DNA of 64,000 nt from Citrobacter sp. R56 (lineage in GTDB: Bacteria; Pseudomonadota; Gammaproteobacteria; Enterobacterales; Enterobacteriaceae). The notes under the pieces are model-generated. The model did no database searches and was not told where the DNA came from. It saw nothing but the letters and a program-made list of their open reading frames with translations. The position numbers and the translations under genes were made by a program. Position 1 is the first letter of the stretch. Each line of letters opens with the position of its first letter. The stretch covers positions 1,054,001 through 1,118,000 of the forward strand of contig NZ_CP069159.1 of assembly GCF_016811995.1 (NCBI RefSeq), read 5' to 3'. Of the stretch, positions 29,873 to 39,793 are shown one piece after another.

Positions 29873-31384
29873 ATGGATGCAGCAGTAACGCACTATCTCA
29901 ATCGTTACGGTATTTTAGACGCGACACGACGCTTTTTGAGCAAACCGCAGAAGATGTTTATTGGCGGAGAGTGGGTTGACGGTAGCGAAGGGGAGGTCAG
30001 CGCCGTTATCGAGCCTTCCACGCAGGGTGTGTTGACCACGATCCCGTTGGCTACCGCGTCTGACCTTGATCGCGCCGTGGCGGCGGCTCGCCAACAGTTC
30101 GACCACGGTGAGTGGCGTCGTCTTAAACCGCTGGAGCGCGAGCGTATGCTGCATCGCCTGGCCGATCTGATTGAAGCCAATGCCAGAGAACTTGCTGAGA
30201 TCGAATCCATTGATATGGGGAAATCGGTGAAGCAGGCGCGCGACGTTGATATCCAGGGCACCATCGACACCTTTCGCTACTTCGCGGGCTGGGCCTCAAA
30301 ACTGCATGGCCGCACGGTAGAACCTTCGCTGCCGGGCAATTATCTGGCGTATACCCGCAAAGAGCCGATCGGCGTGGTGGCTGCGATTGTGCCGTGGAAC
30401 TTCCCCCTGCAAACCATGGCGTGGAAACTGGCGGCGGCGCTGGCGGTGGGATGTACTGCGGTGATTAAGCCCGCTGAACTGACCTCATTATCGACACTGC
30501 GTTTTGCTGAACTGGTTCAGGAAGCGGGTATTCCGGACGGCGTGGTGAATATCGTCACCGGATACGGCAGTGTGATTGGCGCGGCCATGACCGCGCATCC
30601 GGGGATCGACAAAGTGACCTTTACCGGTTCGACGCCTGTCGGGCGTTCCGTCGGGCAGACGGCGGTTGAAAACATCAAGCGCGTGACCCTGGAGTTGGGC
30701 GGGAAATCCCCGGTTCTGGTGCTGGAAGATGCCGATATCCCTGCCGCCGCACAGGCGGTGGCCAACGGGGTATTTTTTAACTCCGGCCAGGTCTGCGATG
30801 CGGGGACCCGCGCCTATATTCACCGCAGTATTTACGACCGTTTCCTGGCGGCGCTCGCCGACTATACCGCCACGCTGAAAATGGCCCCGGGCCTCGATCC
30901 GGAGTGCTTCATTAGCCCGCTGGTTTCCGCCAAACAGCAGGACACCGTGCTGTCATACATTGACGCTGGCGTGCGCGAAGGGGCGACGCTTTACTATGGT
31001 GGACGTCCCCAGGACAGAGACGGATTCTTCGTCGAACCGACCATTTTTGCTCACTGTCGCAATGATATGCGTATCGTGCGCGAAGAGATCTTCGGCCCGG
31101 TGCTGGTCACCGCGCCGTTCGATACCGTCGAAGAAGCGGTTGAGCTTGCCAACGACTCGCCGTTTGGTCTGGCTGCGGCGATCTATTCAAACGATTTGGC
31201 CCGCGTGCATACCCTTATTCCCCAGCTACATGCCGGTTCGGTGTACGTCAACGCGCACAGCACCATCGACCCGGCGCTGCCGTTCGGTGGTTTCAAGGAG
31301 TCCGGCTTTGGTAAAGATCTCGGCCCAGAGCAGCTTGACTACCTGATGGAAACCAAAACCGTGTGGATCACCTTGCCTTCATAG
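29873..31384 (+). CDS. NAD(P)+-dependent aldehyde dehydrogenase
   Basis: A 503-residue ALDH superfamily enzyme. Catalytic Glu in LELGGKSPVLV and Cys in NSGQVCDAGTR, cofactor motif FTGSTPVGRSV, and the conserved PWNFPLQ. Resemblance is closest to betaine-/amino-aldehyde types. It probably oxidizes the aldehyde made by the GMC enzyme downstream to the guanidino acid used by the ureohydrolase. Ribosome site AGAGGATC precedes the ATG. Confidence 0.88.
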   Translation: MDAAVTHYLNRYGILDATRRFLSKPQKMFIGGEWVDGSEGEVSAVIEPSTQGVLTTIPLATASDLDRAVAAARQQFDHGEWRRLKPLERERMLHRLADLIEANARELAEIESIDMGKSVKQARDVDIQGTIDTFRYFAGWASKLHGRTVEPSLPGNYLAYTRKEPIGVVAAIVPWNFPLQTMAWKLAAALAVGCTAVIKPAELTSLSTLRFAELVQEAGIPDGVVNIVTGYGSVIGAAMTAHPGIDKVTFTGSTPVGRSVGQTAVENIKRVTLELGGKSPVLVLEDADIPAAAQAVANGVFFNSGQVCDAGTRAYIHRSIYDRFLAALADYTATLKMAPGLDPECFISPLVSAKQQDTVLSYIDAGVREGATLYYGGRPQDRDGFFVEPTIFAHCRNDMRIVREEIFGPVLVTAPFDTVEEAVELANDSPFGLAAAIYSNDLARVHTLIPQLHAGSVYVNAHSTIDPALPFGGFKESGFGKDLGPEQLDYLMETKTVWITLPS

Positions 31385-31398
31385 TCTGACTTATCGGC

Positions 31399-31430
31399 CC
31401 TTCCCGCGCAGCGTCATGCTGCCCGGAAGG
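31399..31430. repeat. Imperfect hairpin after the aldehyde dehydrogenase gene
   Basis: CCTTCCCG...CAGC GTCAT GCTG...CGGAAGG folds into a long imperfect stem in the 140-base gap before the permease gene. Confidence 0.45.
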
Positions 31431-31524
31431 GTCTGGTACGGCACAACACACTGAGCTAACGAGCCGGCAACCGCCTGGCTTAATGAATTCTTATTGCTTC
31501 ACCCTTCCTACCAAGGGGTACCCT

Positions 31525-33066
31525 ATGCAACCAGAATCAACCGCAGTGAAAGGGACAAGCAGTGAACAAAGTCCAATAGAAGGACGCTCGATCGACTTTG
31601 TGCCAGAACAGGAACGCACCGATAAACTCTCCAGTCAGGGACCCTTCTGGTTTGTCGGCAATTTTACTTTTTTTACCATGACCATCGGCTTTGTCGGGCC
31701 GAGCGTCGGACTTGATGCGCTATGGACTACGCTTGCGGGCACTCTGGGCATCATGTTCGGTACGCTGTTCATGGCTTTCCACGGATCGCAGGGACCGCAC
31801 CTGGGGCTGCCGCAGATGATCCAGTCGCGCGCGCAGTTTGGCTATCGCGGCGTGGTGCTCGTGTTGTTAGCAACGCTGTTTGTGTTTGCTGGCTTCAATA
31901 TTGTCAACCTGGTGCTGATGATGCAGGGGTTGAAAACGCTGTTTAGCTGGAACCCGTTCCAGGTCGCGCTGGCGGTGACGGTACCGGCAACCATTCTGGC
32001 CATCCTCGGCCACGACTGGATGCACAAAACCTTCAAATGGTCGTTGTTTTTATCGTTGCCGTTGTACGGTCTGGTGACGCTGGCGGTGCTGATGGGCTGG
32101 GTTCACGATGCTCCGGCCGTCGAAGGGGCGGCGAAGGCGGCACCTTTGGGTTTCAACTGGACGGGCTTTGTTGCTCAGTTTGCGGCCGCCGCCAGTTACA
32201 ACATCGCTTACGCACCGTATGTGTCCGACTATTCGCGCTATCTGCCAAAAAATACCTCCAGCGGTAAATTGATCGCCGCCGTGTTTCTGGGGGCATCGTT
32301 GTCGGGGGCCTGGATGATCTCGGTGGGCGGCTGGTTGGCGTCGCATCTGCGCGCGACGGATGTGCTGGTGGCGCTTAATACGGTTGGCGCTAACTTTTCT
32401 CCTCATCTGGGGACTGCCGTTGTGGCCATCACTATCCTGGCGTTCCTGCCGGTGATTGCGATGAATATCTACAGCGCCAAACTGACAGCTATTACCAGCG
32501 TGGACTCCTTCAGGAAGATAGAGCCGACGGCCAAAGCACGCATCGTGGCCATCATCTTTGTGGTGCTCCTGCAACTGGGCGTGGCGATGAGCATCTACAA
32601 CTCCAGCTCGGGGTTGTCCGTGCTGAATATCTATCTGGTGGTGATGCTGTACTTCCTGGTGCCCTGGACGGCGGTCAATCTGACGGATTATTTCTTTGTA
32701 CGCAGAGGGCGTTACGCCATCCCGCACTTCTTCCAGCCGCACGGCAACATTTATGGCCGTTGGGGGGCGCGTGGTTTGCTCTCTTACCTCGCGGGTTTTC
32801 TCGCGATGGTGCCGTTCTTTTGCATCTTCGACGGCGGTCGTGAGGTGTTTGTTGGGCCGATAGCCCGCGCGATGGGCAGCGTTGATCTGGCCTGGCTGGT
32901 AGGGCTTATTGCCTCCAGCATCGTCTACTACGTCTCCTGCCGTTCACTGAACCTGCATCATGAAGAAGCCGTGATTTCGCATATTGAATTACACATGCCG
33001 GAGTACACCACGGGTAATAAAGGTGTGCCTGTCGCAATTGTCCAGAACCAAAATGGAGCAAGATAA
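31525..33066 (+). CDS. NCS1-family (cytosine/purine-type) permease
   Basis: A 513-residue transporter of the NCS1 family with about twelve transmembrane segments, a hydrophilic N-terminus carrying [15 protein letters not shown], and the family sequence [19 protein letters not shown]. The family imports nucleobases, hydantoins and related nitrogen compounds by cation symport. Here, by context, it would import the guanidino or alcohol substrate. Start at [10 protein letters not shown] after AAGGGG. Its stop overlaps the GMC start by one base. Confidence 0.85.
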   Translation: MQPESTAVKGTSSEQSPIEGRSIDFVPEQERTDKLSSQGPFWFVGNFTFFTMTIGFVGPSVGLDALWTTLAGTLGIMFGTLFMAFHGSQGPHLGLPQMIQSRAQFGYRGVVLVLLATLFVFAGFNIVNLVLMMQGLKTLFSWNPFQVALAVTVPATILAILGHDWMHKTFKWSLFLSLPLYGLVTLAVLMGWVHDAPAVEGAAKAAPLGFNWTGFVAQFAAAASYNIAYAPYVSDYSRYLPKNTSSGKLIAAVFLGASLSGAWMISVGGWLASHLRATDVLVALNTVGANFSPHLGTAVVAITILAFLPVIAMNIYSAKLTAITSVDSFRKIEPTAKARIVAIIFVVLLQLGVAMSIYNSSSGLSVLNIYLVVMLYFLVPWTAVNLTDYFFVRRGRYAIPHFFQPHGNIYGRWGARGLLSYLAGFLAMVPFFCIFDGGREVFVGPIARAMGSVDLAWLVGLIASSIVYYVSCRSLNLHHEEAVISHIELHMPEYTTGNKGVPVAIVQNQNGAR

Positions 33067-34757
33067 TGATGTCTACTAAACAGTTCGACTACATCATCGT
33101 AGGGGCAGGATCGGCCGGCTGCGTACTGGCAAACCGCCTGACTGAAGATCCGCGTGTGAACGTACTGGTTATCGAATACGGCGGAAGCGATCGCAACATT
33201 ATTATCCAGATGCCCAGCGCGTTTTCGATACCGATGAACACCAAAAAATTTAACTGGCACTACGAAACCGAGCCGGAACCGCATCTGGATGGGCGTCGTC
33301 TGCACTGTCCGCGCGGAAAAGTGCTGGGCGGATCGTCATCGATCAACGGCCTGGTCTACATCCGGGGTCACGCTTACGACTTCGATGAGTGGGAGTCGTT
33401 AGGGGCCAAAAACTGGGGTTATCGCAACTGCCTGCCTTACTTCCGTAAAGCAGAGAACTACAAGTTTGGCGGCGATGATTATCGTGGTTCAGAAGGCCCG
33501 TTGAGCACCAACAACGGCAACAACATGCAGAACCCACTGTATGGCGCCTGGGTTGAAGCCGGTGCGCAGGCGGGCTATATCAAAACGGATGATACGAACG
33601 GCTATATGCAAGAAGGCTTTGGCGCGATGCATATGACGGTTAAAAATGGCGTGCGCTGGTCTACCGCAAATGCCTATTTGCGACCAGCTATGACACGACC
33701 TAACCTGACCGTCGTCACCAATGCGATGACGCGCAAGCTGGTGCTGGCAGGTAAACGCGTTGTTGGCGTCGAGTATGAGCAGGGGGGAGAAATCCACACC
33801 GTGCGCTGTACGCGAGAAGTGTTGATCTCTTCCGGTCCAATCGGTTCCCCGCACTTGTTACAGCGCTCCGGTATTGGCCCCGCCGAGGTTCTGCGTAAAG
33901 CCGGAATCGAGGTGAAACACGATCTCCCCGGCGTGGGGGAAAACTTGCAGGATCACGCCGAGATTTATATCCAGTTCCAGTGCAAAGAACCGGTCTCGCT
34001 GAACAGCAAAATGGGACTGTTTTCTAAAGCATTAATTGGCCTGCGCTGGCTGCTGTTTAAAGATGGTCTGGGGGCGAGCAACCATTTCGAAGCGGGAGGA
34101 TTCATCCGTTCAGAAAAGGGGTTGCGCTGGCCGGATATTCAGTTCCATTTTTTACCTGCGGCAATGCGTTACGATGGCGATAAGCCGTTCAAGGGACACG
34201 GTTTTATGGTGCTGACCGGCCCTAACAAACCGAAGAGCCGTGGCTATGTGCGGGTACGTTCTGCCGATCCGTATGAGCATCCGGAAATTCGTTTTAACTA
34301 CCTGGAGCGCGAAGAGGATCGTGAAGGTTTTCGCCGCTGCGTGCGTCTGACGCGTGAGATCATCGGTCAGCCCGCGATGGACAGTTTTCGTGGCGAGGAG
34401 TTGGCTCCCGGCCCGAACGTCAACACGGACGAGGAGATCGATGCGTTTGTGCGCGCCAATATGGAAAGCACGATGCATCCGTGTGGCTCCTGCCGGATGG
34501 GGGAAGACTCGCTGGCGGTCGTCGATTCCGAACTGCGCGTGCATGGTCTGCAAGGGGTTCGCGTGATTGACTCTTCCGTGTTCCCAACGGAACCGAACGG
34601 CAACCTGAATGCACCGACGATCATGCTGGCGGAACGTGCGGCGGATCTGGTTCGGGGCCGCGCGATGCTCGTGCCGTCAGAGGTTGAAGTCGGCCTGGCG
34701 GATAAGTGGGAAACGCAGCAACGTACCCACGAACCTCGCCGTAAAGTGGCCGTCTGA
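33066..34757 (+). CDS. GMC-family FAD oxidoreductase (choline dehydrogenase-like)
   Basis: A 563-residue flavoprotein. FAD-binding [13 protein letters not shown] near residues 12-24, GMC signature 1 ([16 protein letters not shown]), signature 2 near [17 protein letters not shown], and the C-terminal catalytic His in [10 protein letters not shown] plus [15 protein letters not shown]. It oxidizes an alcohol, probably feeding an aldehyde to the dehydrogenase at 29873. Choline oxidation is unlikely because no betI/betT are present and the operon carries a ureohydrolase. Last gene before a strong terminator. Confidence 0.87.
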   Translation: MMSTKQFDYIIVGAGSAGCVLANRLTEDPRVNVLVIEYGGSDRNIIIQMPSAFSIPMNTKKFNWHYETEPEPHLDGRRLHCPRGKVLGGSSSINGLVYIRGHAYDFDEWESLGAKNWGYRNCLPYFRKAENYKFGGDDYRGSEGPLSTNNGNNMQNPLYGAWVEAGAQAGYIKTDDTNGYMQEGFGAMHMTVKNGVRWSTANAYLRPAMTRPNLTVVTNAMTRKLVLAGKRVVGVEYEQGGEIHTVRCTREVLISSGPIGSPHLLQRSGIGPAEVLRKAGIEVKHDLPGVGENLQDHAEIYIQFQCKEPVSLNSKMGLFSKALIGLRWLLFKDGLGASNHFEAGGFIRSEKGLRWPDIQFHFLPAAMRYDGDKPFKGHGFMVLTGPNKPKSRGYVRVRSADPYEHPEIRFNYLEREEDREGFRRCVRLTREIIGQPAMDSFRGEELAPGPNVNTDEEIDAFVRANMESTMHPCGSCRMGEDSLAVVDSELRVHGLQGVRVIDSSVFPTEPNGNLNAPTIMLAERAADLVRGRAMLVPSEVEVGLADKWETQQRTHEPRRKVAV

Positions 34758-34872
34758 ACACATTTCGTAACGCGTACGGTGATGGCCGGTCCGGTGCGCA
34801 AATGGTGCTTCACATGGGAGGATGACCACGCGTGGATTAACAAAACGTATCCCGCCCGCTAAGCGGGGGAGT

Positions 34873-34906
34873 GGCGGCAGTGATTAGGGTCATTGCCGCC
34901 CGTTTT
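34873..34906 (+). terminator. Rho-independent terminator of the guanidino operon
   Basis: Stem GGCGGCAGTGA / TCATTGCCGCC with a G-T pair and 6-base loop, followed by CGTTTT, 115 bases past the GMC stop. A smaller hairpin CCCGC...GCGGG stands just before it. Confidence 0.75.
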
Positions 34907-35146
34907 GGATTTATCCCGGTATTGACGAGGAAAGATAAGAATTATTTTTAAGCAAAACTAAAGCTTGCTATGTTTGGTTAACCATGCGTTAATGACTGTG
35001 CGGTTTGATACAAAATTATCTGAAGTAGTCATTGTAATATTTCTCATCATGATTCCCTCTTGAGATTCCCTTTAGGTTTTTTTCTCTCTGATAAATTTTC
35101 TTTCGGACTATTTTGCCCAAGGGCTAACTCAATAAGGTAATAATTT

Positions 35147-35359
35147 ATGTCTAATAAAATGACTGGTTTAGTAAAATGGTTTAATGCTGATAAGGGTTTT
35201 GGTTTTATCACCCCTAAAGATGGCAGCAAAGATGTATTCGTCCATTTTTCTGCAATTCAAAGTAACGATTTCAGAACGCTTAATGAAAATCAGGAAGTTG
35301 AATTTTCGGTAGAACAGGGCCCTAAAGGTCCAACGGCAGTCAATGTCGTGGCGCTCTAA
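35147..35359 (+). CDS. CspA-family cold-shock protein
   Basis: A 70-residue single-OB-fold RNA/DNA-binding protein. RNP1 KGFGFITP and RNP2 VFVHFSAI are both intact. Ribosome site AAGGTAATAATTT precedes the ATG. The 5' region (35000-35146) is AT-rich and could be a structured cold-shock leader. It is not assignable to a specific E. coli csp by eye. Its end overlaps the small zinc-ribbon gene. Confidence 0.9.
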   Translation: MSNKMTGLVKWFNADKGFGFITPKDGSKDVFVHFSAIQSNDFRTLNENQEVEFSVEQGPKGPTAVNVVAL

Positions 35360-35558
35360 GGTAACTGATATTACTAACCATATTCACTTCCGGTGTCCAT
35401 GTTGTCATGGTTCACAATACAGAACATCAACGTTTGATGTCACTGAAAGCAATCCCTTCGGCGCAAAATGTATTTTTTGCAAGTCGACAATGATGACATT
35501 CGATAATGTCGCGTTGTACGTCCGTTCCGGTCAGGCTCCATTAGATTTCAGAAAATAA
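35343..35558 (+). CDS. Small zinc-ribbon protein coupled to the cold-shock gene
   Basis: A 71-residue frame with two CxxC knuckles (CPCC about residue 18 and CIFC about residue 43), suggesting a zinc ribbon. The annotated ATG lies 17 bases inside the cold-shock gene in another frame, with no separate ribosome site, so translation would be coupled; the true start may be slightly later. Function unknown; a nucleic-acid-binding partner of the cold-shock protein is a guess. Confidence 0.6.
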   Translation: MSWRSKVTDITNHIHFRCPCCHGSQYRTSTFDVTESNPFGAKCIFCKSTMMTFDNVALYVRSGQAPLDFRK

Positions 35559-35565
35559 TGCATAT

Positions 35566-35584
35566 TGGCTCCGCACTGGAGCCA
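35566..35584. terminator. Hairpin after the zinc-ribbon gene
   Basis: Perfect 7-bp stem TGGCTCC / GGAGCCA around GCACT, eight bases past the stop; followed by TATTTG, a weak T tract. Confidence 0.55.
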
Positions 35585-35638
35585 TATTTGATTTCAGTAT
35601 GATAACAGATGGCCTGCAGAGGGCATCACGGTGGGGTT

Positions 35639-35866
35639 ATGAAAAAAGTGATTGTATTTTTTAACGCAGAACCTGCTGCTGTTGTTTCCGTTATGAGTGG
35701 CATCACGACAATTTTACGTGAATATCCCAATGGCGAGAAAACGCATTTACCGGTCATGTCTGCTGGATTTCCTTCCCTGACGGGCGATCATCAAGTCGTT
35801 CATGTCGCCTCCGATCGCGATATTAGTTCAGAAGAAATTCTGGATGCCGCGAGAAAGTTTCTTTAG
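35639..35866 (+). CDS. Small protein of unknown function
   Basis: A 75-residue protein MKKVIVFFNAEPAAVVSVMS... with an alternating hydrophobic pattern and no membrane segment or cysteine. GGTGGGG precedes the ATG by three bases; the in-frame ATG at 35609 lacks a site. It belongs to the row of small genes following the cold-shock gene, perhaps co-induced in cold or stationary phase. Unrecognised family. Confidence 0.6.
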   Translation: MKKVIVFFNAEPAAVVSVMSGITTILREYPNGEKTHLPVMSAGFPSLTGDHQVVHVASDRDISSEEILDAARKFL

Positions 35867-36059
35867 CGAAACCGTACATCTCTTCCTCTTTCACTGCTGA
35901 ATCCCGGCCTGTTTTTGCCTAAAGAATGAGCATCGCCAGTTCTCGGGGTTATTGAATGTTTCAGCAGGATAGCTTATAAATATCTGTGCCTTACAGGCAA
36001 ACTGAAATCATTAACCTTGCTGGCGCGTTGCTGCCTTTACAAACCAGAAGAGGTCAACA

Positions 36060-36233
36060 GTGAACATTGAAGACTTAAAAAGAAAAACAGAAGCGGATAT
36101 ATCGGAATTTATCACGAAGAAAATAGTGGAACTGAAAAAGAAGACCGGGAAAGAGGTCTCGGATATTCAGTTTTCCGCTCGTGAGAAGATGAGCGGTCTT
36201 GAAAGCTATGACGTAAAGATTAAATTAATTTAA
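36060..36233 (+). CDS. 57-residue protein with a GTG start
   Basis: Reads VNIEDLKRKTEADISEFITK and onward to DVKIKLI. The GTG follows AGAAGAGGTC with good spacing, and a clear terminator follows the stop by 34 bases, supporting a real short gene. Lys/Glu-rich with predicted helix then strand. No family recognised. Confidence 0.7.
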   Translation: MNIEDLKRKTEADISEFITKKIVELKKKTGKEVSDIQFSAREKMSGLESYDVKIKLI

Positions 36234-36266
36234 TTCTTTTTTCGTTCCTTGAGCTTTATTTATATA

Positions 36267-36299
36267 AAACATCACTTTTCTCTGAAGTGATGTTTTTTT
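36267..36299 (+). terminator. Rho-independent terminator
   Basis: Stem AAACATCACTT / AAGTGATGTTT around a 7-base loop, running into a T7 tract. It closes the 57-residue gene's message. Confidence 0.85.
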
Positions 36300-36368
36300 G
36301 TTTTGCGTTGCATACGATTTGACCACCGCGTGATACGATGAAGCTCATTCATTGAAAGGTTAATCATC

Positions 36369-36542
36369 ATGTCATTTTTCGATTACGCAATGAAATTCAT
36401 TGGTGGCGCTTCTACAACTACCGTCACTTGCCCAGAGTGTGGTCTCAAGTCTTCCCAGTCCGCGTCTAAAATTCGTCTGAAGCAGGCAATGCTTTGCCCT
36501 GGATGTAAGGCCCTGTTTATTGTGCCGCGCTCAGGCTCGTGA
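36369..36542 (+). CDS. YnfU-like zinc-ribbon small protein
   Basis: A 57-residue protein starting MSFFDYAMKFIGG with two CxxC pairs (CPEC near 23 and CPGC near 44) and a Lys/Ser-rich middle. The pattern follows the E. coli small zinc-binding protein YnfU (ITCPRC...VCPKC) as I remember it. AAAGG stands ten bases before the ATG. Isolated; own promoter likely in 36300-36350. Confidence 0.7.
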   Translation: MSFFDYAMKFIGGASTTTVTCPECGLKSSQSASKIRLKQAMLCPGCKALFIVPRSGS

Positions 36543-36742
36543 TGTGGATTCTGGTGGCGGTTAATGACGAGAGACGGGATTTCAGAACCGGTATTTTAAC
36601 ATGTGGAAGTTCCGAATTAACCTGCCGATTTTTTAGTCTGGGTGATGAGGGGCAGTTTGACGATAGGTGATTAACGGGTGAAATGAGGTTCATTTCTGGT
36701 TTATGCTTCGTAGCGGATTTATGGAGCGGGAAGGCCGTCAAT

Positions 36743-37099
36743 ATGAGAATTAATCAACTTTGTTACAGCGTACTGGTGCTCTCATTGATAGCCAGCTATT
36801 TCGTTTTTCATTCGTTCTGGGCATGGTTGTTGCTGGTCAATATATTCACTTTTCTGCTCTATGGCGCAGATAAATATGCTGCACGTCGCGACTGGCAGCG
36901 CGTGCCAGAAAAGACGCTTCTGATCTTTGGCCTTGTAGGTGGGTGGCCCGGTGGTGTGATCGCGCAGCAGTTGTTCCGGCATAAAACCCAGAAACAACCG
37001 TTCAAAACCTGGTTTATGGTGAGTGTTATTGTGAATTTGGTCGTGTTGTTAGGTCTGGTATATCAAAGCGAATTACTTGAGCAAATAACAACACTGTGA
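36743..37099 (+). CDS. DUF1294 membrane protein
   Basis: A 118-residue protein with three hydrophobic segments (about 8-28, 33-50, 95-112) and the DUF1294 core YGADKYAARRDWQRVPEKTLL...GGWPGG. DUF1294 domains are often fused to or near cold-shock domains, as here, where a csp gene lies 1.4 kb upstream. Start taken at MRINQLCYSV; the in-frame ATG at 36683 would add 20 residues without a ribosome site. Confidence 0.8.
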   Translation: MRINQLCYSVLVLSLIASYFVFHSFWAWLLLVNIFTFLLYGADKYAARRDWQRVPEKTLLIFGLVGGWPGGVIAQQLFRHKTQKQPFKTWFMVSVIVNLVVLLGLVYQSELLEQITTL

Positions 37100-37135
37100 G
37101 ACTGGCGTCTGTTTCACGCTTAGAGATTAGTGGCT

Positions 37136-37834
37136 TCAGAACGGGCAGGCATGGTTAGCTGTGATCTTTTCCAGGCTTATGGGATGAACAAAATGCAACT
37201 GACAGGCGTGCAGCATCAACCGTGGCGTCCGCTCGGTGCCTGGCAACAGGCGCCCACCGTACAGGTCGCAGCCCAAAATAGGGTGGCCCAGTTGCTGGCA
37301 GTGAATGCGTAGTTGATGGGTACGCCCGGTCTCCGGGGTTAGCGCTACCCGCGTTACCGGCAGTAACGTTTGATCTTCCCGTTCGTAATACAAGCGCTCA
37401 ATGACCCGATAGCGGGATCGGGCGGGTTTGCCGTTGATTGCGCAAATTGACATCAGCGGGAACAGCGCGGGGTCTTTGGCAATCGCCGCGTCTATTACCC
37501 CTTCATTGTCGTTCAGATGTCCGCAAAGCAGTGCGCTGTACACTTTGGTCACTGTACGCTGACTGAACTGTTGGCAGAGTGCGGCATTGATAGCCTTATT
37601 ACGGGCAATCACCATCAGCCCGGACGTCCCGAAATCAAGGCGGTGGACCAGGGTGCAACCGGGGAATATCTGTACCAGCCGATGATGCACCGAATCGATA
37701 TTTTGCGGATTTTTCCCCGAGAGACTGAGCAATCCTGTGGGTTTATTGATAAGGACCAGGTGATCGTCCTGATAGAGTATTTCTATCTTGTCATGGCACG
37801 GCGGGGCAATAAAGGAATCGAAAATCGTAGACAT
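37136..37834 (-). CDS. RluA-family pseudouridine synthase
   Basis: A 232-residue RNA pseudouridine synthase. The catalytic Asp is in TLVHRLDFGTSGLMV; the PETGRTHQLRIH and GHPILGCDLYGG motifs of the RluA group are intact. No S4 domain. Which RNA it modifies cannot be told. Start set at MSTIFDSFIAPP; the open frame continues to 37906. Confidence 0.85.
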   Translation of the reverse strand: MSTIFDSFIAPPCHDKIEILYQDDHLVLINKPTGLLSLSGKNPQNIDSVHHRLVQIFPGCTLVHRLDFGTSGLMVIARNKAINAALCQQFSQRTVTKVYSALLCGHLNDNEGVIDAAIAKDPALFPLMSICAINGKPARSRYRVIERLYYEREDQTLLPVTRVALTPETGRTHQLRIHCQQLGHPILGCDLYGGRLLPGTERTPRLMLHACQLHFVHPISLEKITANHACPF

Positions 37835-37934
37835 CAGGCTGCCCGGATGGAGAGTGAGGACGGATAATAACGAATTTTTAGCTGACTGGCGAATCTTCAG
37901 TTTCATTGAGTGGACTGGCGGAGTATCGGTTTTT

Positions 37935-38327
37935 TCATGTGCTTTTATCCAGCTCAGCAGTGAGTTTTAGGATTTCATCCTGAATGTATTTTCGCCGCTG
38001 TTTGAATAAATATCGGGAAGGAATCACCCTCTCAATAAGGGTTGGTTTTCTGCTGACATATCGCGAAACCAGCTCTTTGATATCGTCCTCTGACCATTCG
38101 TCTATAACGGGAGTGGGGTTATAAAGAAGGTTTGTCTGCAGAGCGGGGGCGACTTCCTCATCCAGAATAGTAAAAATCTCTTCCCGACTTAGCCCGGAGT
38201 CCTTCAGCACTTGCGCCATCCATCTGTAGTCATAGTCCTGGAGATCACGCCAGGTGAAAAGTTCAGATAACGCATACCAGACAGGGGCACGGGTAATCAA
38301 TTCGGCTTCGCTAAGCTGCATAGACAT
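37935..38327 (-). CDS. DUF7079-like hypothetical protein
   Basis: A 130-residue soluble helical protein: LITRAPVWYALSELFTWRDL, then YRWMAQVLKDSGLSREEIFTILDEEVAPALQTNLL. This pattern matches the DUF7079 family as I recall it; function unknown. It often occurs as a single accessory gene. A second gene product cannot be inferred from the context. Confidence 0.65.
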   Translation of the reverse strand: MSMQLSEAELITRAPVWYALSELFTWRDLQDYDYRWMAQVLKDSGLSREEIFTILDEEVAPALQTNLLYNPTPVIDEWSEDDIKELVSRYVSRKPTLIERVIPSRYLFKQRRKYIQDEILKLTAELDKST

Positions 38328-38734
38328 TTTTTCCCTGTGGTGAAATGTATCGGGTTCCCGCAGATGAAATACCGGGTCGGGCGCGAATGCATACGGCTAA
38401 AATTATGCTGTAAAAGCAACCGATGGCCAGAGCCCGGGCGATTTAACAGCATTGGACATCATCACGAACTTCCGAACCCGTTGCATGCTACTTTCAGTAG
38501 TGCGTTATGAAACATAAAGCCCGTGATTTAGATTTTTCTCTTTGAGTCAGGGTCTCTGTCGATACTGCGATACAAGGCAGTCTACCGTATCACCGCGTTG
38601 TTATATATGCTGTAAATCGTGGGATATAAGGTCTGTACGAAACAAAATCCGCCCATGGGCGGATTTTGGCTGCAACTAATTAGGAACGCGCCGCAGCATA
38701 TCGATGACTCAGGGGAGAATAACCAGAGTTTGGC
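38328..38734. other. Gap with a perfect palindromic terminator
   Basis: About 400 bases without a gene. At 38644-38667 a 24-base perfect palindrome AAAATCCGCCCATGGGCGGATTTT forms a bidirectional terminator for the gene at 38735. The 66-codon frame over it is antisense to that gene and is rejected. Confidence 0.75.
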
Positions 38735-39241
38735 TTACAGTTCGATTTTGCATGCTTTGATGAATTTAGTTACGGATTTTTTAGCAAACGAGACAGATCC
38801 GGAGCCTGATGAGAGTTGATTCCCTTTGCTATCCATAACTCCAATTAAAAAGTCTTGTCTGGAGGTTTGAGCCTGTAGTTGACGTAGAAGAGTCATAATT
38901 TTATCTTTTTCAGTGCTGGTAAGCGCTATAGACTCCGGGCTTCTTCTTATCAATGTCGTGTTCAAGGCTACAGGCTGGTTATCATCAATCTTGATGAGCG
39001 TCTGATAACTCCCTTTTCCTGTGACAACCGTATTTCTATCTGCTTCAACCTGACTGATCGCTAACTTTCCTTCAGAGCAATCAAATACAACCGACTGATT
39101 TTCATTCGATATTTCTCCAATGAGTTCAGCTTTTTTACCAGCAGAGAATATATCGTTCTCGACAACCGTTTTCCATGATGCCTGTGCAACGGGTAAGTAT
39201 GTAAATGAAAATAAACTTATAAGCACTATTTTTCTTAACAT
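38735..39241 (-). CDS. Secreted protein of unknown function
   Basis: A 168-residue protein with a Sec signal peptide (MLRKIVLISLFSFTYLPVAQA, cleavage near residue 21). The mature part has two cysteines (FDCSEGK, IKACKIEL), likely a disulfide, and a pattern like small periplasmic TagO/IalB-type proteins, with TLIRRSPESIALTS. It ends the small-gene block; to its left is a terminator and to its right decayed mobile DNA. Family not certain. Confidence 0.65.
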   Translation of the reverse strand: MLRKIVLISLFSFTYLPVAQASWKTVVENDIFSAGKKAELIGEISNENQSVVFDCSEGKLAISQVEADRNTVVTGKGSYQTLIKIDDNQPVALNTTLIRRSPESIALTSTEKDKIMTLLRQLQAQTSRQDFLIGVMDSKGNQLSSGSGSVSFAKKSVTKFIKACKIEL

Positions 39242-39793
39242 TTAAGACGCCTTTTTTTGGTTGTCTGGCGGTTCGTGTAACATGTTTCCGCAGTAGAGTA
39301 GAGAGTGGATCTGGTATTGAGTCCTGCAAACCGGAAACATTTTAATCAATGTATTGGAATTTATTTTGCTTTTAAGTGGCTTGCCGAAGCGGGGCGGTTG
39401 CTAACCAAACACAGTCAGACCAACGATAAACACCGGGGTTGTAACGGTGCTGGTTGTTACACATCTTGGGAGCTGTTGGTTTAGTTTAATGTCTGGTGGT
39501 ACAACGTCATGACTGTTCATTATTAAACCAGTATCTATAAGCCCACTCTATGATGATAAGGTTACATTACTGCCTTTTTTTAATAATTTAAAAGTGTGGC
39601 TTTGTGTATTATTGAATTTGAGTGTGTAATTCAAATTTATGATGAATGAATTTAATTTTAATGATTTTCTGTTTGGATTGTTTTTCAAGATTTATTATTT
39701 TGGGGTAAGGTTTGTTAATTATTGGCGAGAGGAACGATCGCTGACCCTGGTCCAAAATAAGTGCTGTGATAAATCAGAGATCTTCGCCTTTCT
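39242..39793. other. Gap with no credible gene
   Basis: About 550 AT-rich bases. It holds the promoter region of the secreted-protein gene at its left. A 61-codon frame at 39639 runs into the insertion-sequence remnant and lacks a good ribosome site, so I do not call it. Confidence 0.5.

Noticed and set aside
33066-34757. Reading the GMC gene plus aldehyde dehydrogenase as betA/betB (choline to betaine)
   Set aside because: No betI or betT, the permease is NCS1-type, and a ureohydrolase heads the operon; a guanidino pathway fits better.
38619-38819. 66-codon plus-strand frame
   Set aside because: It spans a perfect terminator palindrome and is antisense to the secreted-protein gene.
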